From positions 1 through 32,231 of the forward strand of contig CANSGE010000004.1 in the NCBI GenBank assembly GCA_947646295.1: a DNA stretch of 32,231 nt. The letters are read 5' to 3'. The translations under genes and the position numbers were made by a program. The DNA comes from an uncultured Bacteroidales bacterium. GTDB lineage: Bacteria > Bacteroidota > Bacteroidia > Bacteroidales > Muribaculaceae. The notes under the pieces are model-generated. The model searched no databases. It worked only from the letters and a program-made list of their open reading frames with translations, and had not been told where the DNA came from. Position 1 is the stretch's first letter. Each line of letters starts with the position of its first letter. Below are positions 16,401 through 23,195 of this stretch, in pieces.

Positions 16401-16954
16401 ATGGTCTCTATGAGCAGCACATCGGCGCCCCCCTCGATGAGGGCGGCCGCCTGCTCGGCATAGGCGTCGGCCAGCTCCGTGAAGTCGACCTGCCGGGCCG
16501 CGGGGTCATTGACATCGGCCGGCAGCGATGCGGCCACGCCCGTGGGGCCGATTGAGCCGGCCACGAAGCAGCGGCGACCGGGCTGGCGGCTTTCGTATTC
16601 GTCGGCCACGCGGCGGGCGATGACCGCTCCGGCGCGGTTGATTTCAGCTACCAGATGCGAGCATCCGTAGCGGGCCTGTGACAGACGGTTGGAATTGAAA
16701 GTGTTTGTCTCGATGATGTCGGCCCCGGCCTCGAGATATCCGCGGTGGACTTCCTCGACGATCTCGGGACGGCTGAGGCACAAGATATCAAAATTGCCCG
16801 CCAGCGGATACGGGTGGGTGATGAAGCGACGTCCGGCAAAGTCATTGGCCGAAAGCTTGCGGCGCTGTAGCACCACGCCGGTGGAGCCGTCGAGCACGAG
16901 CACTTTGCGCGAGAGCGCCTGAGGGAGAGAGATTTTATCTTTGATGTCTTGCAT
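13460..16954 (-). CDS. metH: Cobalamin-dependent methionine synthase
   Basis: This 1164-residue enzyme transfers a methyl group from methyl-tetrahydrofolate via cobalamin to homocysteine. All modules are present. The homocysteine/zinc domain (about 1-330) has VLDGSTGV, GVNCS (Cys249) and GGCCGTTP (Cys312, Cys313). The pterin domain (about 350-610) starts with INVGERCNVAGSRKF. A B12 cap follows (about 640-740). The cobalamin-binding domain has DVHDIGKN at 757-764 with the axial His759. A C-terminal AdoMet reactivation domain contains RPAVGYPSLPDQ. The ORF track begins 40 codons upstream inside metF; the ATG at 16954 starts one base past the metF stop and the protein aligns from there. It is the last gene of the metY-metF-metH operon. 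No cobalamin riboswitch is seen upstream. Confidence 0.97.
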   Translation of the reverse strand: MQDIKDKISLPQALSRKVLVLDGSTGVVLQRRKLSANDFAGRRFITHPYPLAGNFDILCLSRPEIVEEVHRGYLEAGADIIETNTFNSNRLSQARYGCSHLVAEINRAGAVIARRVADEYESRQPGRRCFVAGSIGPTGVAASLPADVNDPAARQVDFTELADAYAEQAAALIEGGADVLLIETIFDILNAKAAIAGVEQARVTAGSDIPFILSVTISDTTGRLLSGHTLDAFVTAVASARPLAVGVNCSAGPDGLAAYVRDLARKSPFPIIFYPNAGLPDELGQYVETPLSFASTTKTLLDEGLVNIVGGCCGTTPEHIAAIAPLAAAAEPRTVPESPQTGWLAALDAFYDNRGFINVGERCNVAGSRKFLRLINEKNYHEALDIARKQVSAGAMILDINFDDGLLDARAEMVHFLRLLASDPVTASVPWMIDTSDFDVAEAALQNVPGKAILNSISLKHGEEEFLRRARIVRSYGAAVVVMLFDENGQATDYARKIEIAARAYRLLVDKAGFDPADIVIDPNVLPVATGMKSDDAYALDFIRAVSWIHGNLPGAKTSGGISNLSFAFRGNNYLRQAMHAVFLYHAVKAGMSMAILDPSTKVTYDAIPPELLELLEDVILMRRDDAAARLTAAAAAFSGLSVSAADSNAASTDRSAPVAERLSHALRSGDDAYLEADLDEAVGEYGSANAVVEGPLMAGMELVGKLYEEGKMFLPQVVKSARTMHRAVEILTPLLEADRPQGAAKATFLLATVRGDVHDIGKNIVKVVLECNNFRVVDLGVQVDAATIIEAIAKHKPDFIGLSGLIAPSLNEMAIVAEALERAGITLPLFVGGAATSELHTALKIAPAYPSGLVVRLADAAQNPVVANRLMASPAEVTESVKARQRQLAEEYFARDKAPKCNAGAAKRPEIDWKNEKITAPDFTGERVTEPLPVADVRPYINWTYFLNCWKVRPDNPAAADLLAEAEKILDEIVAAGASMQATVAFYEAHSTGDAIVAHGVTIPTPRQKPSATRSECLSLCDFIAPEGYHDHLGCFSVTIGTHLRGMLDTEKDSYRHLLLQSVCDRLAEATSEYLHRQVRRSYWGYVPDEPDDMLAIRRGKYQGIRPAVGYPSLPDQMLMHTLARLISFDAIGVEVTPNGALSPSSTVAGFYFASPHSKYFTV

Positions 16955-16955
16955 T

Positions 16956-17912
16956 TCAATAAACTTGTCGGGCGATTTCGGCCACACTTTTTGTGGCGTG
17001 CATCGCATAGAAGTGTATACTCGGCACATGGGCCTCCTTGAGCTCGCGTGCCTGGCGCACAGCCCATTCGACACCGATTGCCTTGACTTGCTCGTCGGTG
17101 GTGCATTTGAGCAGCTCGGCCGACAGCTCCTCGGGCAGGTCGATATGGAAAGTGCGTGGCAGCAGCGAGAGCTGACGCAGCGAGGTGAGCGGCTTCAGTC
17201 CGGGCACGATGGGCACGGTGATGCCGGCCTCGCGGGCGCGCTCCACGAAACGAAAGAATTTAGCATTGTCGAAGAACATCTGTGTGACGACGTAGGATGC
17301 TCCGGCGTCGACTTTGGCCTTGAGGTTGCGGAGGTCAAACGAGAGGTTCATGGCCTCCTCGTGCTTCTCTGGATAGCCGGCCACGCCGAAGGTGAAAGGC
17401 GGGAAGACCGGTTCGGCCTGAGAGCCGTCGGCCATCAGCCCGCGGTTGAAGTCAGAAATCTGGGCGGCGAGATCGGCGGCATGGTGGTGGCCGTCGGGCG
17501 CCGTGGTGAAAATGCCGGCAGAGCGCACGCGGTCGCCGCGCAGCGCGAGTATGTCGGTGATGCCGAGGTAAGAGAGGTCGATGAGCTGGTCTTCTATCTC
17601 GCGGCGGCTGTAGTCGCCGCAGATGATGTGCGGCACGGGCCGCACGCCATAGCGTTCGCGCAGTACGGCGGCGATGGCCACTGTGCCGGGGCGGCGTTGC
17701 GATGAAAACTCGCGGAAGGTGCCGTCGCCTATGTGCTTGTATGTCACCTCGGTGCGGTGAGTGGTGATATTGACATAGGCCGGCGAGAAGGCCATGAGTG
17801 TCTCGATATCGGCATAGGTGCTGCTGATGCTTTTGCCGCGCAGAGGGGGCAAAATTTCAAAAGAGAAGGCCGTATCGTGTGGCGCCGAGAGAAACTGTGC
17901 TACGCTTTCCAT
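16956..17912 (-). CDS. metF: Methylenetetrahydrofolate reductase
   Basis: This 318-residue enzyme reduces 5,10-methylene-THF to 5-methyl-THF, the methyl donor used by MetH. FSFEILPPLRG near the N-terminus contains the catalytic Glu of the family, YVNITTHRTE resembles the flavin/folate-binding strand, ILALRGDRVR is the conserved LRGD loop, and YVVTQMFFDNAKFFRFVE is the typical QLFFD-type segment. The 75 codons before MESVAQ in the ORF track lie within metY and are low-complexity Arg/His, so the ATG at 17912 is used. It starts 5 bases after the metY stop and ends one base before metH, so the three genes are clearly co-transcribed. Confidence 0.95.
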   Translation of the reverse strand: MESVAQFLSAPHDTAFSFEILPPLRGKSISSTYADIETLMAFSPAYVNITTHRTEVTYKHIGDGTFREFSSQRRPGTVAIAAVLRERYGVRPVPHIICGDYSRREIEDQLIDLSYLGITDILALRGDRVRSAGIFTTAPDGHHHAADLAAQISDFNRGLMADGSQAEPVFPPFTFGVAGYPEKHEEAMNLSFDLRNLKAKVDAGASYVVTQMFFDNAKFFRFVERAREAGITVPIVPGLKPLTSLRQLSLLPRTFHIDLPEELSAELLKCTTDEQVKAIGVEWAVRQARELKEAHVPSIHFYAMHATKSVAEIARQVY

Positions 17913-17917
17913 ACTGA

Positions 17918-19201
17918 TTATACGTGTGTAAGTGCTTCGTCGAGTGCTTCGATGAGGTCGTCGGCGTGCTCGAGTCCGATGCTGAGGCGGATAGTCGAGG
18001 GGGTGATGTGTGCCTCGGCGAGCTGGGCCTCGTTCATTTGCGAATGAGTTGTCGTGGCGGGATGTATCACAAGGCTCTTGGCGTCGGCGACGTTGGCCAG
18101 GAGCGAGAAGATGCGGAGATTGTCGATGAAGCGCCATGCGGCGGCCTGGTCGCCTGCGATCTCGAATGTGAAAATGCTGCCGCCGCCTCCGGGGAAGTAT
18201 TTTTGGTACAGTCCGTGGTCGCGGTGGGCCGGGAGCGATGGATGGCTGACGGATTTTACCTTGGGATGACCATCGAGGAAACGTACGACTTTGAGGGCAT
18301 TTTCGGTGTGGCGCTCCACACGGAGCGACAGAGTCTCAAGTCCTTGCAGGAATAAGAAGGCGTTGAAGGGCGAGATGGCCGCGCCTTCGTCGCGGAGCAC
18401 GACGGCGCGGATGCGCGTCACGAAAGGTGCGGCGGGAGCGGCATCTGCGAATACGGCGCCGTGGTAATTGGGATCGGGAGCGCCGAGGGTGGGGAAACGT
18501 GTAGCATCAGCTTTGAAGTCGAAGCGTCCGGCATCGATGATGAGTCCGCCGAGTCCTGTGCCGTGGCCACCGATGAATTTTGTGGCCGAATGTACCACTA
18601 CATCGGCTCCGTGCTCGATGGGCCGGATGAGATATGGTGTGCCGAATGTATTGTCGACGATGAAGAGAGCCCCGTGGGCATGGGCTATGTCGGCCACGGT
18701 GTCGAGGTCGGTCACGTCGCTGTTGGGATTACCGAATGTCTCGCCGTATACTACTTTGGTATTGGGGCGGAAGGCTGCGCGCAGGGCGTCGCGGTCATTG
18801 AGGTTGACAATCGTGTATTCGATTCCGCGGGCGCTGAGATTGTTGACTATCAGATTGTAAGAGCCTCCGTAGAGATTGTCGGCGGCAATGATGTGGTCGC
18901 CGGGGGCGAGGACATTTTCGAGCGTGTAAGTCACTGCAGCCGCTCCTGAGGCCACGGCCAGGGCAGCGGTGCCTCCCTCGAGTGCGGCGATGCGCTCCTC
19001 GAGCGCCTGCTGGGTGGGGTTGGTAAGGCGGCTGTATATGTTGCCCGGCTCGCGCAGGGCGAAGCGGTCGGCCGCGTGCTGGGCGTTGTCAAATACGTAG
19101 GCGGCTGTCTGGTAGATAGGTACCGCGCGTGCTCCGGTGGCGTCGGTGTTTTCCTGGCCTGCATGGAGCTGGAGCGTCTCGAAGTGTAATTTTTTACTCA
19201 T
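17918..19201 (-). CDS. metY: O-acetylhomoserine sulfhydrylase (aminocarboxypropyltransferase)
   Basis: This 427-residue PLP enzyme makes homocysteine from O-acetylhomoserine and sulfide. LHFETLQLHAGQENTDATGA and IYQTAAYVFDNAQHAADRF are typical of MetY. IVDNTFGTPYLIRPIEHGAD precedes HSATKFIGGHGTGLGG, where the Lys in SATK binds PLP. Its length of about 430 residues separates it from the shorter MetB/MetZ proteins. The ORF-track start (MRNFATR, 19237) lies upstream of the predicted transcription start, so the ATG at 19201 (MSKKLHF) is correct. It is the first gene of the operon and divergent from an Lrp-type regulator. Confidence 0.95.
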   Translation of the reverse strand: MSKKLHFETLQLHAGQENTDATGARAVPIYQTAAYVFDNAQHAADRFALREPGNIYSRLTNPTQQALEERIAALEGGTAALAVASGAAAVTYTLENVLAPGDHIIAADNLYGGSYNLIVNNLSARGIEYTIVNLNDRDALRAAFRPNTKVVYGETFGNPNSDVTDLDTVADIAHAHGALFIVDNTFGTPYLIRPIEHGADVVVHSATKFIGGHGTGLGGLIIDAGRFDFKADATRFPTLGAPDPNYHGAVFADAAPAAPFVTRIRAVVLRDEGAAISPFNAFLFLQGLETLSLRVERHTENALKVVRFLDGHPKVKSVSHPSLPAHRDHGLYQKYFPGGGGSIFTFEIAGDQAAAWRFIDNLRIFSLLANVADAKSLVIHPATTTHSQMNEAQLAEAHITPSTIRLSIGLEHADDLIEALDEALTHV

Positions 19202-19224
19202 TTTGCGTTTCTTTTTTCTTGTTG

Positions 19225-19257
19225 CAAAGTTACGCAAAATGAAATATACGTTCCAAA
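19225..19257 (-). promoter_or_regulatory. metYFH promoter
   Basis: The minus strand carries TTTG (19254-19257), a 21-bp spacer and TAACTTTG (19225-19232), an exact match to the Bacteroidetes consensus. Transcription should start near 19218, leaving a leader of about 17 bases before the ATG. Confidence 0.8.
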
Positions 19258-19269
19258 CATACGCTTAAC

Positions 19270-19320
19270 TATAGAACAAAACTATATTTTATGCCGAAAT
19301 ATGCTGTGATATGTTCTATA
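19270..19320. promoter_or_regulatory. Inverted repeat in the metY-lrp intergenic region (possible operator)
   Basis: TATAGAAC (19270-19277) and GTTCTATA (19313-19320) form an 8-bp inverted repeat with 35 bases between them. It lies upstream of both divergent promoters in an AT-rich stretch, a likely place for an Lrp-type regulator to bind. Binding is inferred only. Confidence 0.4.
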
Positions 19321-19325
19321 AATGC

Positions 19326-19333
19326 TAAATTTG
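19326..19333 (+). promoter_or_regulatory. -7 element of the Lrp/AsnC gene, four bases before the ATG
   Basis: TAAATTTG is followed by CAGT and the ATG at 19338. This matches TAnnTTTG, but its position implies a leaderless or very short-leader transcript. No obvious -33 box. Confidence 0.45.
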
Positions 19334-19337
19334 CAGT

Positions 19338-19826
19338 ATGAAAACAGAACATCTGCCTACAGAAAAAGAACTTGATGCGATAGACATCTCGATAATCAAT
19401 GAATTGCAGCGCGACAGCCGTCTGTCGGTGCGCGAGCTTGCATCGCGCGTGCATCGCTCGCCGACGCCCGTATTCGAGCGCCTGCGGCGCCTTGAGTCGG
19501 AGGGTATCATCACGGGCTATACCGTGCGGCTCGATGCCGACAAGGTGGGACGTGGCTTCACAGTATTCTGCAACGTGCGGCTGAAACATATCAATACGGA
19601 TATCCACATTGCTTTCGCTGAGGCTGTCAGGGAGATGGCTGAGGTGGCCGAGTGCTACAACGTATCGGGAGCCTTCGACTATATGCTCAAGGTGCAGGTG
19701 CCGGATATGAAGAGTTACCGCCGCTTCGTGACAGAGAAACTCGGCTTGCTCTCAATGCTTGATTCGGTGCAGAGTGTGTTTGTGATGGAGGAAATCAAGC
19801 AGGAGGCCGTCAGCGTCGGGGTCTGA
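19338..19826 (+). CDS. Lrp/AsnC family transcriptional regulator
   Basis: This 162-residue protein has the two Lrp domains. The N-terminal HTH (LDAIDISIINELQRDSRLSV, then VHRSPTPVFERLRRLESEG) is complete, with IITGYTVRLDADKVG joining it to the C-terminal RAM effector domain (FTVFCNVRLKHINTDI; CYNVSGAFDYMLKVQVPDMKSYR). The GAFDY/GxxDYML motif is the amino-acid-binding hallmark. It is divergent from metYFH with 136 bases between the start codons, so it may sense methionine or another amino acid and control that operon; this is inference. No later Met is available before the HTH. Its 3' end overlaps the convergent membrane-protein gene by 17 bases. Confidence 0.93.
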   Translation: MKTEHLPTEKELDAIDISIINELQRDSRLSVRELASRVHRSPTPVFERLRRLESEGIITGYTVRLDADKVGRGFTVFCNVRLKHINTDIHIAFAEAVREMAEVAECYNVSGAFDYMLKVQVPDMKSYRRFVTEKLGLLSMLDSVQSVFVMEEIKQEAVSVGV

Positions 19827-20196
19827 GCAGGGCTGACGCCAGTTCGTAGGAATTGAGCGAGAGCAGCACGGATGCGCCCACGGCAAGAATCCATGCGAAA
19901 AGGTAGTAATGTCCGGATACGAATCCGAAAATCGAATCAGATGCGGCTGCTCCGGCGACAGCTGTGACGCTTTGTCCCAGATACGGTATGAGCCACGCGA
20001 ACAGGATGCCTGCTACGAAGCCTACGGCGGCCGCTATGGCCATGGCTTTGCGGTGGCGCGCCTGCAGCTCTGATGTGCGCTGCCGGATCATCTCCACGGA
20101 GTGAAGATTGCGTTGCAGCTTGTCCATGAAATCATCGTCGGGACTGAGGGCTGGCTCGAAGTCGGCGAATAGATTTTTTATGCGTTCATCTTCCAT
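19810..20196 (-). CDS. Small membrane protein downstream of ECF sigma factor (anti-sigma-like position)
   Basis: This 128-residue protein has a charged cytoplasmic-type N-terminal half (MEDERIKNLFADFEPALSPD, then helix MDKLQRNLHSVEMIRQRTSELQARHRK) and two to three hydrophobic segments (AMAIAAAVGFVAGILFAWLI, then VTAVAGAAASDSIFGFV and YLFAWILAVGASVLLSL). Its start overlaps the sigma-factor stop by 11 bases, so the two are coupled. The position and topology suggest it modulates the sigma factor like an anti-sigma factor, but no zinc-binding HxxxCxxC motif or FecR-like domain is present. The longer ORF-track version starts inside the sigma gene and is rejected. Confidence 0.75.
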   Translation of the reverse strand: MEDERIKNLFADFEPALSPDDDFMDKLQRNLHSVEMIRQRTSELQARHRKAMAIAAAVGFVAGILFAWLIPYLGQSVTAVAGAAASDSIFGFVSGHYYLFAWILAVGASVLLSLNSYELASALLRPRR

Positions 20197-20680
20197 CGTT
20201 TGCGGGTTGTTGAAGTAGTCCGCGCAGGTGGGCGCGTCCTCGTGAGAGATGCTGGCGCACGGCCTCGGGGGTGGCGTCGACGATGTCGGCGACCTCCTTG
20301 ATGGCGTAGCCTTCCATGTAATACAGCAGCACTGATGTGCGCTCCTTGGCCGGGAGGTGGTCGAGTGCGGCGTAGAGTGCCTGGTAGCGGAAGGCTGCCT
20401 CGGGGGTATCGGGGGCCGGGGTGTCGCGTGCGGCGTCGTAGCCGGTGAACATGCGTTCCGAGCGCTTGTGATTGAGAAAAGTATTGTAGCCGATGCGGAA
20501 AATCCAGGCCTTGAATTTGTCAGGGCTGTCGAATCCGTCGGATGAGAGGTAAGCCTTGATATACGTTTCCTGGGCGATATCGTCGGCTGAATGAGCGTCA
20601 CCGCAGCATAGAGCTGTCAGAAAGCGGCGGAGCGCCTTCTGATTTAGCTCTACGTGTGATATGAATTGCTCGCGTGTCAT
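20186..20680 (-). CDS. ECF-type sigma-70 family RNA polymerase sigma factor
   Basis: This 164-residue protein has region 2 (LCCGDAHSADDIAQETYIKA, then FKAWIFRIGYNTFLNHKR), which binds core polymerase and the -10 DNA, and region 4 (LPAKERTSVLLYYMEGYAIK, then VADIVDATPEAVRQHLSRGR), an HTH for the -35 region. It has no region 1 or 3, which is typical of ECF factors. The ATG at 20680 overlaps the upstream stop codon as TAATG. The ORF track starts 168 codons earlier in a frame that is a shadow of the DUF6249 gene. Membrane proteins are encoded on both sides, so the module probably responds to an envelope signal. Confidence 0.92.
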   Translation of the reverse strand: MTREQFISHVELNQKALRRFLTALCCGDAHSADDIAQETYIKAYLSSDGFDSPDKFKAWIFRIGYNTFLNHKRSERMFTGYDAARDTPAPDTPEAAFRYQALYAALDHLPAKERTSVLLYYMEGYAIKEVADIVDATPEAVRQHLSRGRAHLRGLLQQPANDGR

Positions 20681-21096
20681 TATTTTTCGCCGTCGTGTGC
20701 AGGCAGGTCCTTGCGGGTGACGAAATATACTATCAGGAAGCTTACGCCTACGGCCAGAGAAATGGCTCCCGACATGAGGGGCAGCGCCACGGGATCGGCT
20801 TCGATGTCTACGCCGCAGGCACGGTTGAAGATGCCGACGGCGAGCAGGACTATGCCCACCAGGCTGAAGATGCAGCCGCGCAGCAGGCGTCCGGTGAGAC
20901 GTTCGCGGGCGGTCTTGCGGGGTTTGTTGAGTGCTTCGGCGAGCTTGTCGGCGTCGATGTTGTTGTTGGTCTCGAGTGCCTTCATGAGCACGGCGGCGCG
21001 CTTGTTGTCGGCATTCATTATTGTAGAGAAGATGATAGCCACGATGCAGATGGGCAGTATGGCGCAGATGGCGATGGGTACGAGGATGTTTACCAT
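20680..21096 (-). CDS. DUF6249-like small membrane protein
   Basis: This 138-residue protein has an N-terminal membrane helix (ILVPIAICAILPICIVAIIF), a central cytoplasmic-type region (ALETNNNIDADKLAEALNKP, followed by Lys/Arg) and two C-terminal helices (GCIFSLVGIVLLAVGIF; PLMSGAISLAVGVSFLIVYF). This is the architecture of Bacteroidetes DUF6249 proteins that lie next to ECF sigma factors. Its TAA shares a base with the sigma factor ATG. It is first in the three-gene unit and presumably carries its promoter, though no clean TAnnTTTG with -33 was found; a 9-bp inverted repeat lies upstream (21119-21157). Confidence 0.8.
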   Translation of the reverse strand: MVNILVPIAICAILPICIVAIIFSTIMNADNKRAAVLMKALETNNNIDADKLAEALNKPRKTARERLTGRLLRGCIFSLVGIVLLAVGIFNRACGVDIEADPVALPLMSGAISLAVGVSFLIVYFVTRKDLPAHDGEK

Positions 21097-21118
21097 AGAT
21101 ATTCAGTTTATTTTCGTT

Positions 21119-21157
21119 CTTATTATCAATCAATTTCTGAGACGTCTCGATAATAAG
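21119..21157. promoter_or_regulatory. Inverted repeat with central palindrome upstream of the sigma module
   Basis: CTTATTATC (21119-21127) and GATAATAAG (21149-21157) form a perfect 9-bp inverted repeat. The spacer includes the palindrome GAGACGTCTC (21139-21148), which abuts the right arm. There is no T-tract, so an operator or leader structure is more likely than a terminator. Confidence 0.5.
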
Positions 21158-21209
21158 ACACATCCGCCGCCCGAAAGGTGACATGGCCGGTGCAAAATTT
21201 TATGAACTC

Positions 21210-22115
21210 TTATTTTTTATGGAGATAATCGAGCAGGTCGCGGGCGGAGATGGGGGTGTCGCTGTCGCGGAGATTGGCCATGCGGGCTACCCGCGCGATG
21301 ACCTGTCCGGGGGTGTGCTCGGCGCGCAGGACGTCCATTGCCAGGGAGCGGTCGCGCTTGGAGAGACGTTGGCCGGATTCATTGCATATCAGCGGCAGAT
21401 GCTTGAATTGCGGGGCCCGGTAGCCGAGGAGTTCATAGAGATAGATTTGCTGTGCCGAGCTGAGCAGGAGGTCGGCACCGCGGACCACTTCGGTGATGCC
21501 CATCATGGCGTCGTCGACCACTACGGCGAGCTGATAAGCCCAAGCGCCGTCGGCGCGGCGCAGCACGAAGTCGCCGCAGTCGCGGGCGAGATTGAGTGTC
21601 TGCGGGCCGTAAGTGAGGTCGGTGAAGCGGATTTCGCGGTCGGGCACGTACAGGCGTGTGGCGTGAGGGCGCTCAGGCTCAGGTACGTGCGCGGGCATAG
21701 ATGCCGGGCGGCACGTGCCGGCGTATATCACGCGGCCATCGGACTGATGCGGGGCCTGCGTGGCCATGATATCGGCGCGGGTGCAGGTGCAGGGGTAGGT
21801 GAGGCCAAGCGCGCGGAGGCGATCGAGCGCCTGCTGATATATGTGGCCGCGCCGGCTCTGTGAATATGGACCGGCGGGGCCGATGTCGTCGAGGCCGCCT
21901 TCGTCCCAGTCGAGACCGAGCCACCGGAGGTCGTCCTCAAGCAGCTCGGCGTACTCGCGACGGGAGCGTTGGGGGTCGAGATCCTCGATGCGGAGCACCC
22001 ATGAGCCGCCTTTGAGCCGCACGGAGAGCCACGACATCAGGGCGGCATAGATGTTGCCTAAATGCATACGGCCGGTTGGCGATGGAGCGAACCGGCCTTT
22101 TGGCGTAGCTGACAT
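21210..22115 (-). CDS. gluQ: Glutamyl-Q tRNA(Asp) synthetase
   Basis: This 301-residue GluRS paralogue lacks the anticodon-binding domain and attaches glutamate to queuosine in tRNA(Asp). GRFAPSPTGRMHLGN carries the HIGH-like motif and QRLSKRDRS the KMSKS-like motif. A zinc site of the YadB type is visible: Cys109 and Cys111 in YPCTCTR, then Tyr131 and Cys135 in YAGTCRP. The first 28 codons of the ORF-track version overlap queA and are low-complexity, so I use the ATG at 22115, 13 bases after the queA stop. Adjacent queA makes the queuosine precursor, so the two genes act on the same modified nucleotide. Confidence 0.93.
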   Translation of the reverse strand: MSATPKGRFAPSPTGRMHLGNIYAALMSWLSVRLKGGSWVLRIEDLDPQRSRREYAELLEDDLRWLGLDWDEGGLDDIGPAGPYSQSRRGHIYQQALDRLRALGLTYPCTCTRADIMATQAPHQSDGRVIYAGTCRPASMPAHVPEPERPHATRLYVPDREIRFTDLTYGPQTLNLARDCGDFVLRRADGAWAYQLAVVVDDAMMGITEVVRGADLLLSSAQQIYLYELLGYRAPQFKHLPLICNESGQRLSKRDRSLAMDVLRAEHTPGQVIARVARMANLRDSDTPISARDLLDYLHKK

Positions 22116-22128
22116 GTATGTCGGTGAA

Positions 22129-23178
22129 TTATCGGATGAGCATGGCGTCGCCGTAGCAGCCGAAGCGGTAGCCTTCCTTGATAGCGACCTCGTAGGCATG
22201 CATGATGTGTTCGTAGCCGCCGAAAGCAGCCACCATCATGAGCATGGTGGAGTAGGGGAGGTGGAAGTCGGTGAGCAGCGATGTGGTGATGGTGAAGTCG
22301 TAGGGCGGGAAGATGAATTTGTTTGTCCATCCTTTGTAGAGCTTCATGTGTCCGCCCATGCTCACGGCGGTGGCGATGCCGCGGAGCACTGATGTGCCTA
22401 CGGCGAGCACTTGCTTGTTGTTGTCCTTGGCTTTGTTGACGGTGTCGATGAGCGCCTGTGACGCTTCCATTTCCTCGGAGTCCATGCGGTGCTTGGTGAG
22501 GTCTTCGACGTCAATGTCGCGGAAACTGCCCAGACCGCTGTGCACGGTGATGAAGGCTTGCTCGACGCCTTTGATCTCGTGGCGTTTGAGGAGCTCGCGC
22601 GATCTGTGGAGTCCGGCGCCGGGCGACACGACTGCGCCCTCGCGGCGTGCGTAGAGTGTCTGATATGCCTCGGCGTCCTCGGGACGTGGCTCGCGGCGGA
22701 TGTATTCGGGCAGGGGGGTGTTGCCCAGGGCGAAAAGTTCTTGCTTGAACTGGTCGTGGGGGCCGTCATAAAGGAAGCGGAGCGTGCGGCCGCGGGATGT
22801 GGTATTGTCGATGACCTCGGCTACCATGGCGCCGTCTTCGCCGAAATAGAGTTTGTTGCCGATGCGTATCTTGCGGGCGGGCTCTACGAGCACGTCCCAG
22901 AGCTTATTGTCGGCGTTGAGCTCGCGGAGCAGAAATACTTCGATGCGGGCACCGGTCTTTTCCTTGTTGCCGTAAAGGAGGGCCGGAAAGACTTGTGTGT
23001 CGTTGAAAACCATCACATCGCCTTCGTCGTAGTAACCGAGAATGTCCTTGAACTGTTTATGCTCGATTTCTCCGGTACGTCGGTCGACAACCATCAGGCG
23101 GCATTCGTCGCGATTTTCCTGCGGTTCTTGTGCTATGAGTTCGTCGGGAAGACGGAATTTGAATTGTGAGAGTTTCAT
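22129..23178 (-). CDS. queA: S-adenosylmethionine:tRNA ribosyltransferase-isomerase
   Basis: This 349-residue enzyme transfers and isomerises the ribosyl group of AdoMet onto preQ1 in tRNA, giving epoxyqueuosine. [20 protein letters not shown] with [11 protein letters not shown] is the classic QueA N-terminus. The C-terminal half has a family-typical core, including [20 protein letters not shown] (the usual form has HVGxGTFxPV), [11 protein letters not shown] and [20 protein letters not shown]. The HSGLGSF version is of the Bacteroidetes type and lacks the usual threonine. The gene starts 17 bases after truB and ends 13 bases before gluQ. Confidence 0.95.
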   Translation of the reverse strand: MKLSQFKFRLPDELIAQEPQENRDECRLMVVDRRTGEIEHKQFKDILGYYDEGDVMVFNDTQVFPALLYGNKEKTGARIEVFLLRELNADNKLWDVLVEPARKIRIGNKLYFGEDGAMVAEVIDNTTSRGRTLRFLYDGPHDQFKQELFALGNTPLPEYIRREPRPEDAEAYQTLYARREGAVVSPGAGLHRSRELLKRHEIKGVEQAFITVHSGLGSFRDIDVEDLTKHRMDSEEMEASQALIDTVNKAKDNNKQVLAVGTSVLRGIATAVSMGGHMKLYKGWTNKFIFPPYDFTITTSLLTDFHLPYSTMLMMVAAFGGYEHIMHAYEVAIKEGYRFGCYGDAMLIR

Positions 23179-23195
23179 ATTCTTATACTATCGAA

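Noticed and set aside
19202-19337. SAM riboswitch before metY
   Set aside because: The predicted leader is only about 17 bases, which leaves no room for an aptamer.
20186-21184. 332-codon version of the sigma factor
   Set aside because: The N-terminal half is out-of-frame DUF6249 sequence; the ATG at 20680 gives a standard ECF length.
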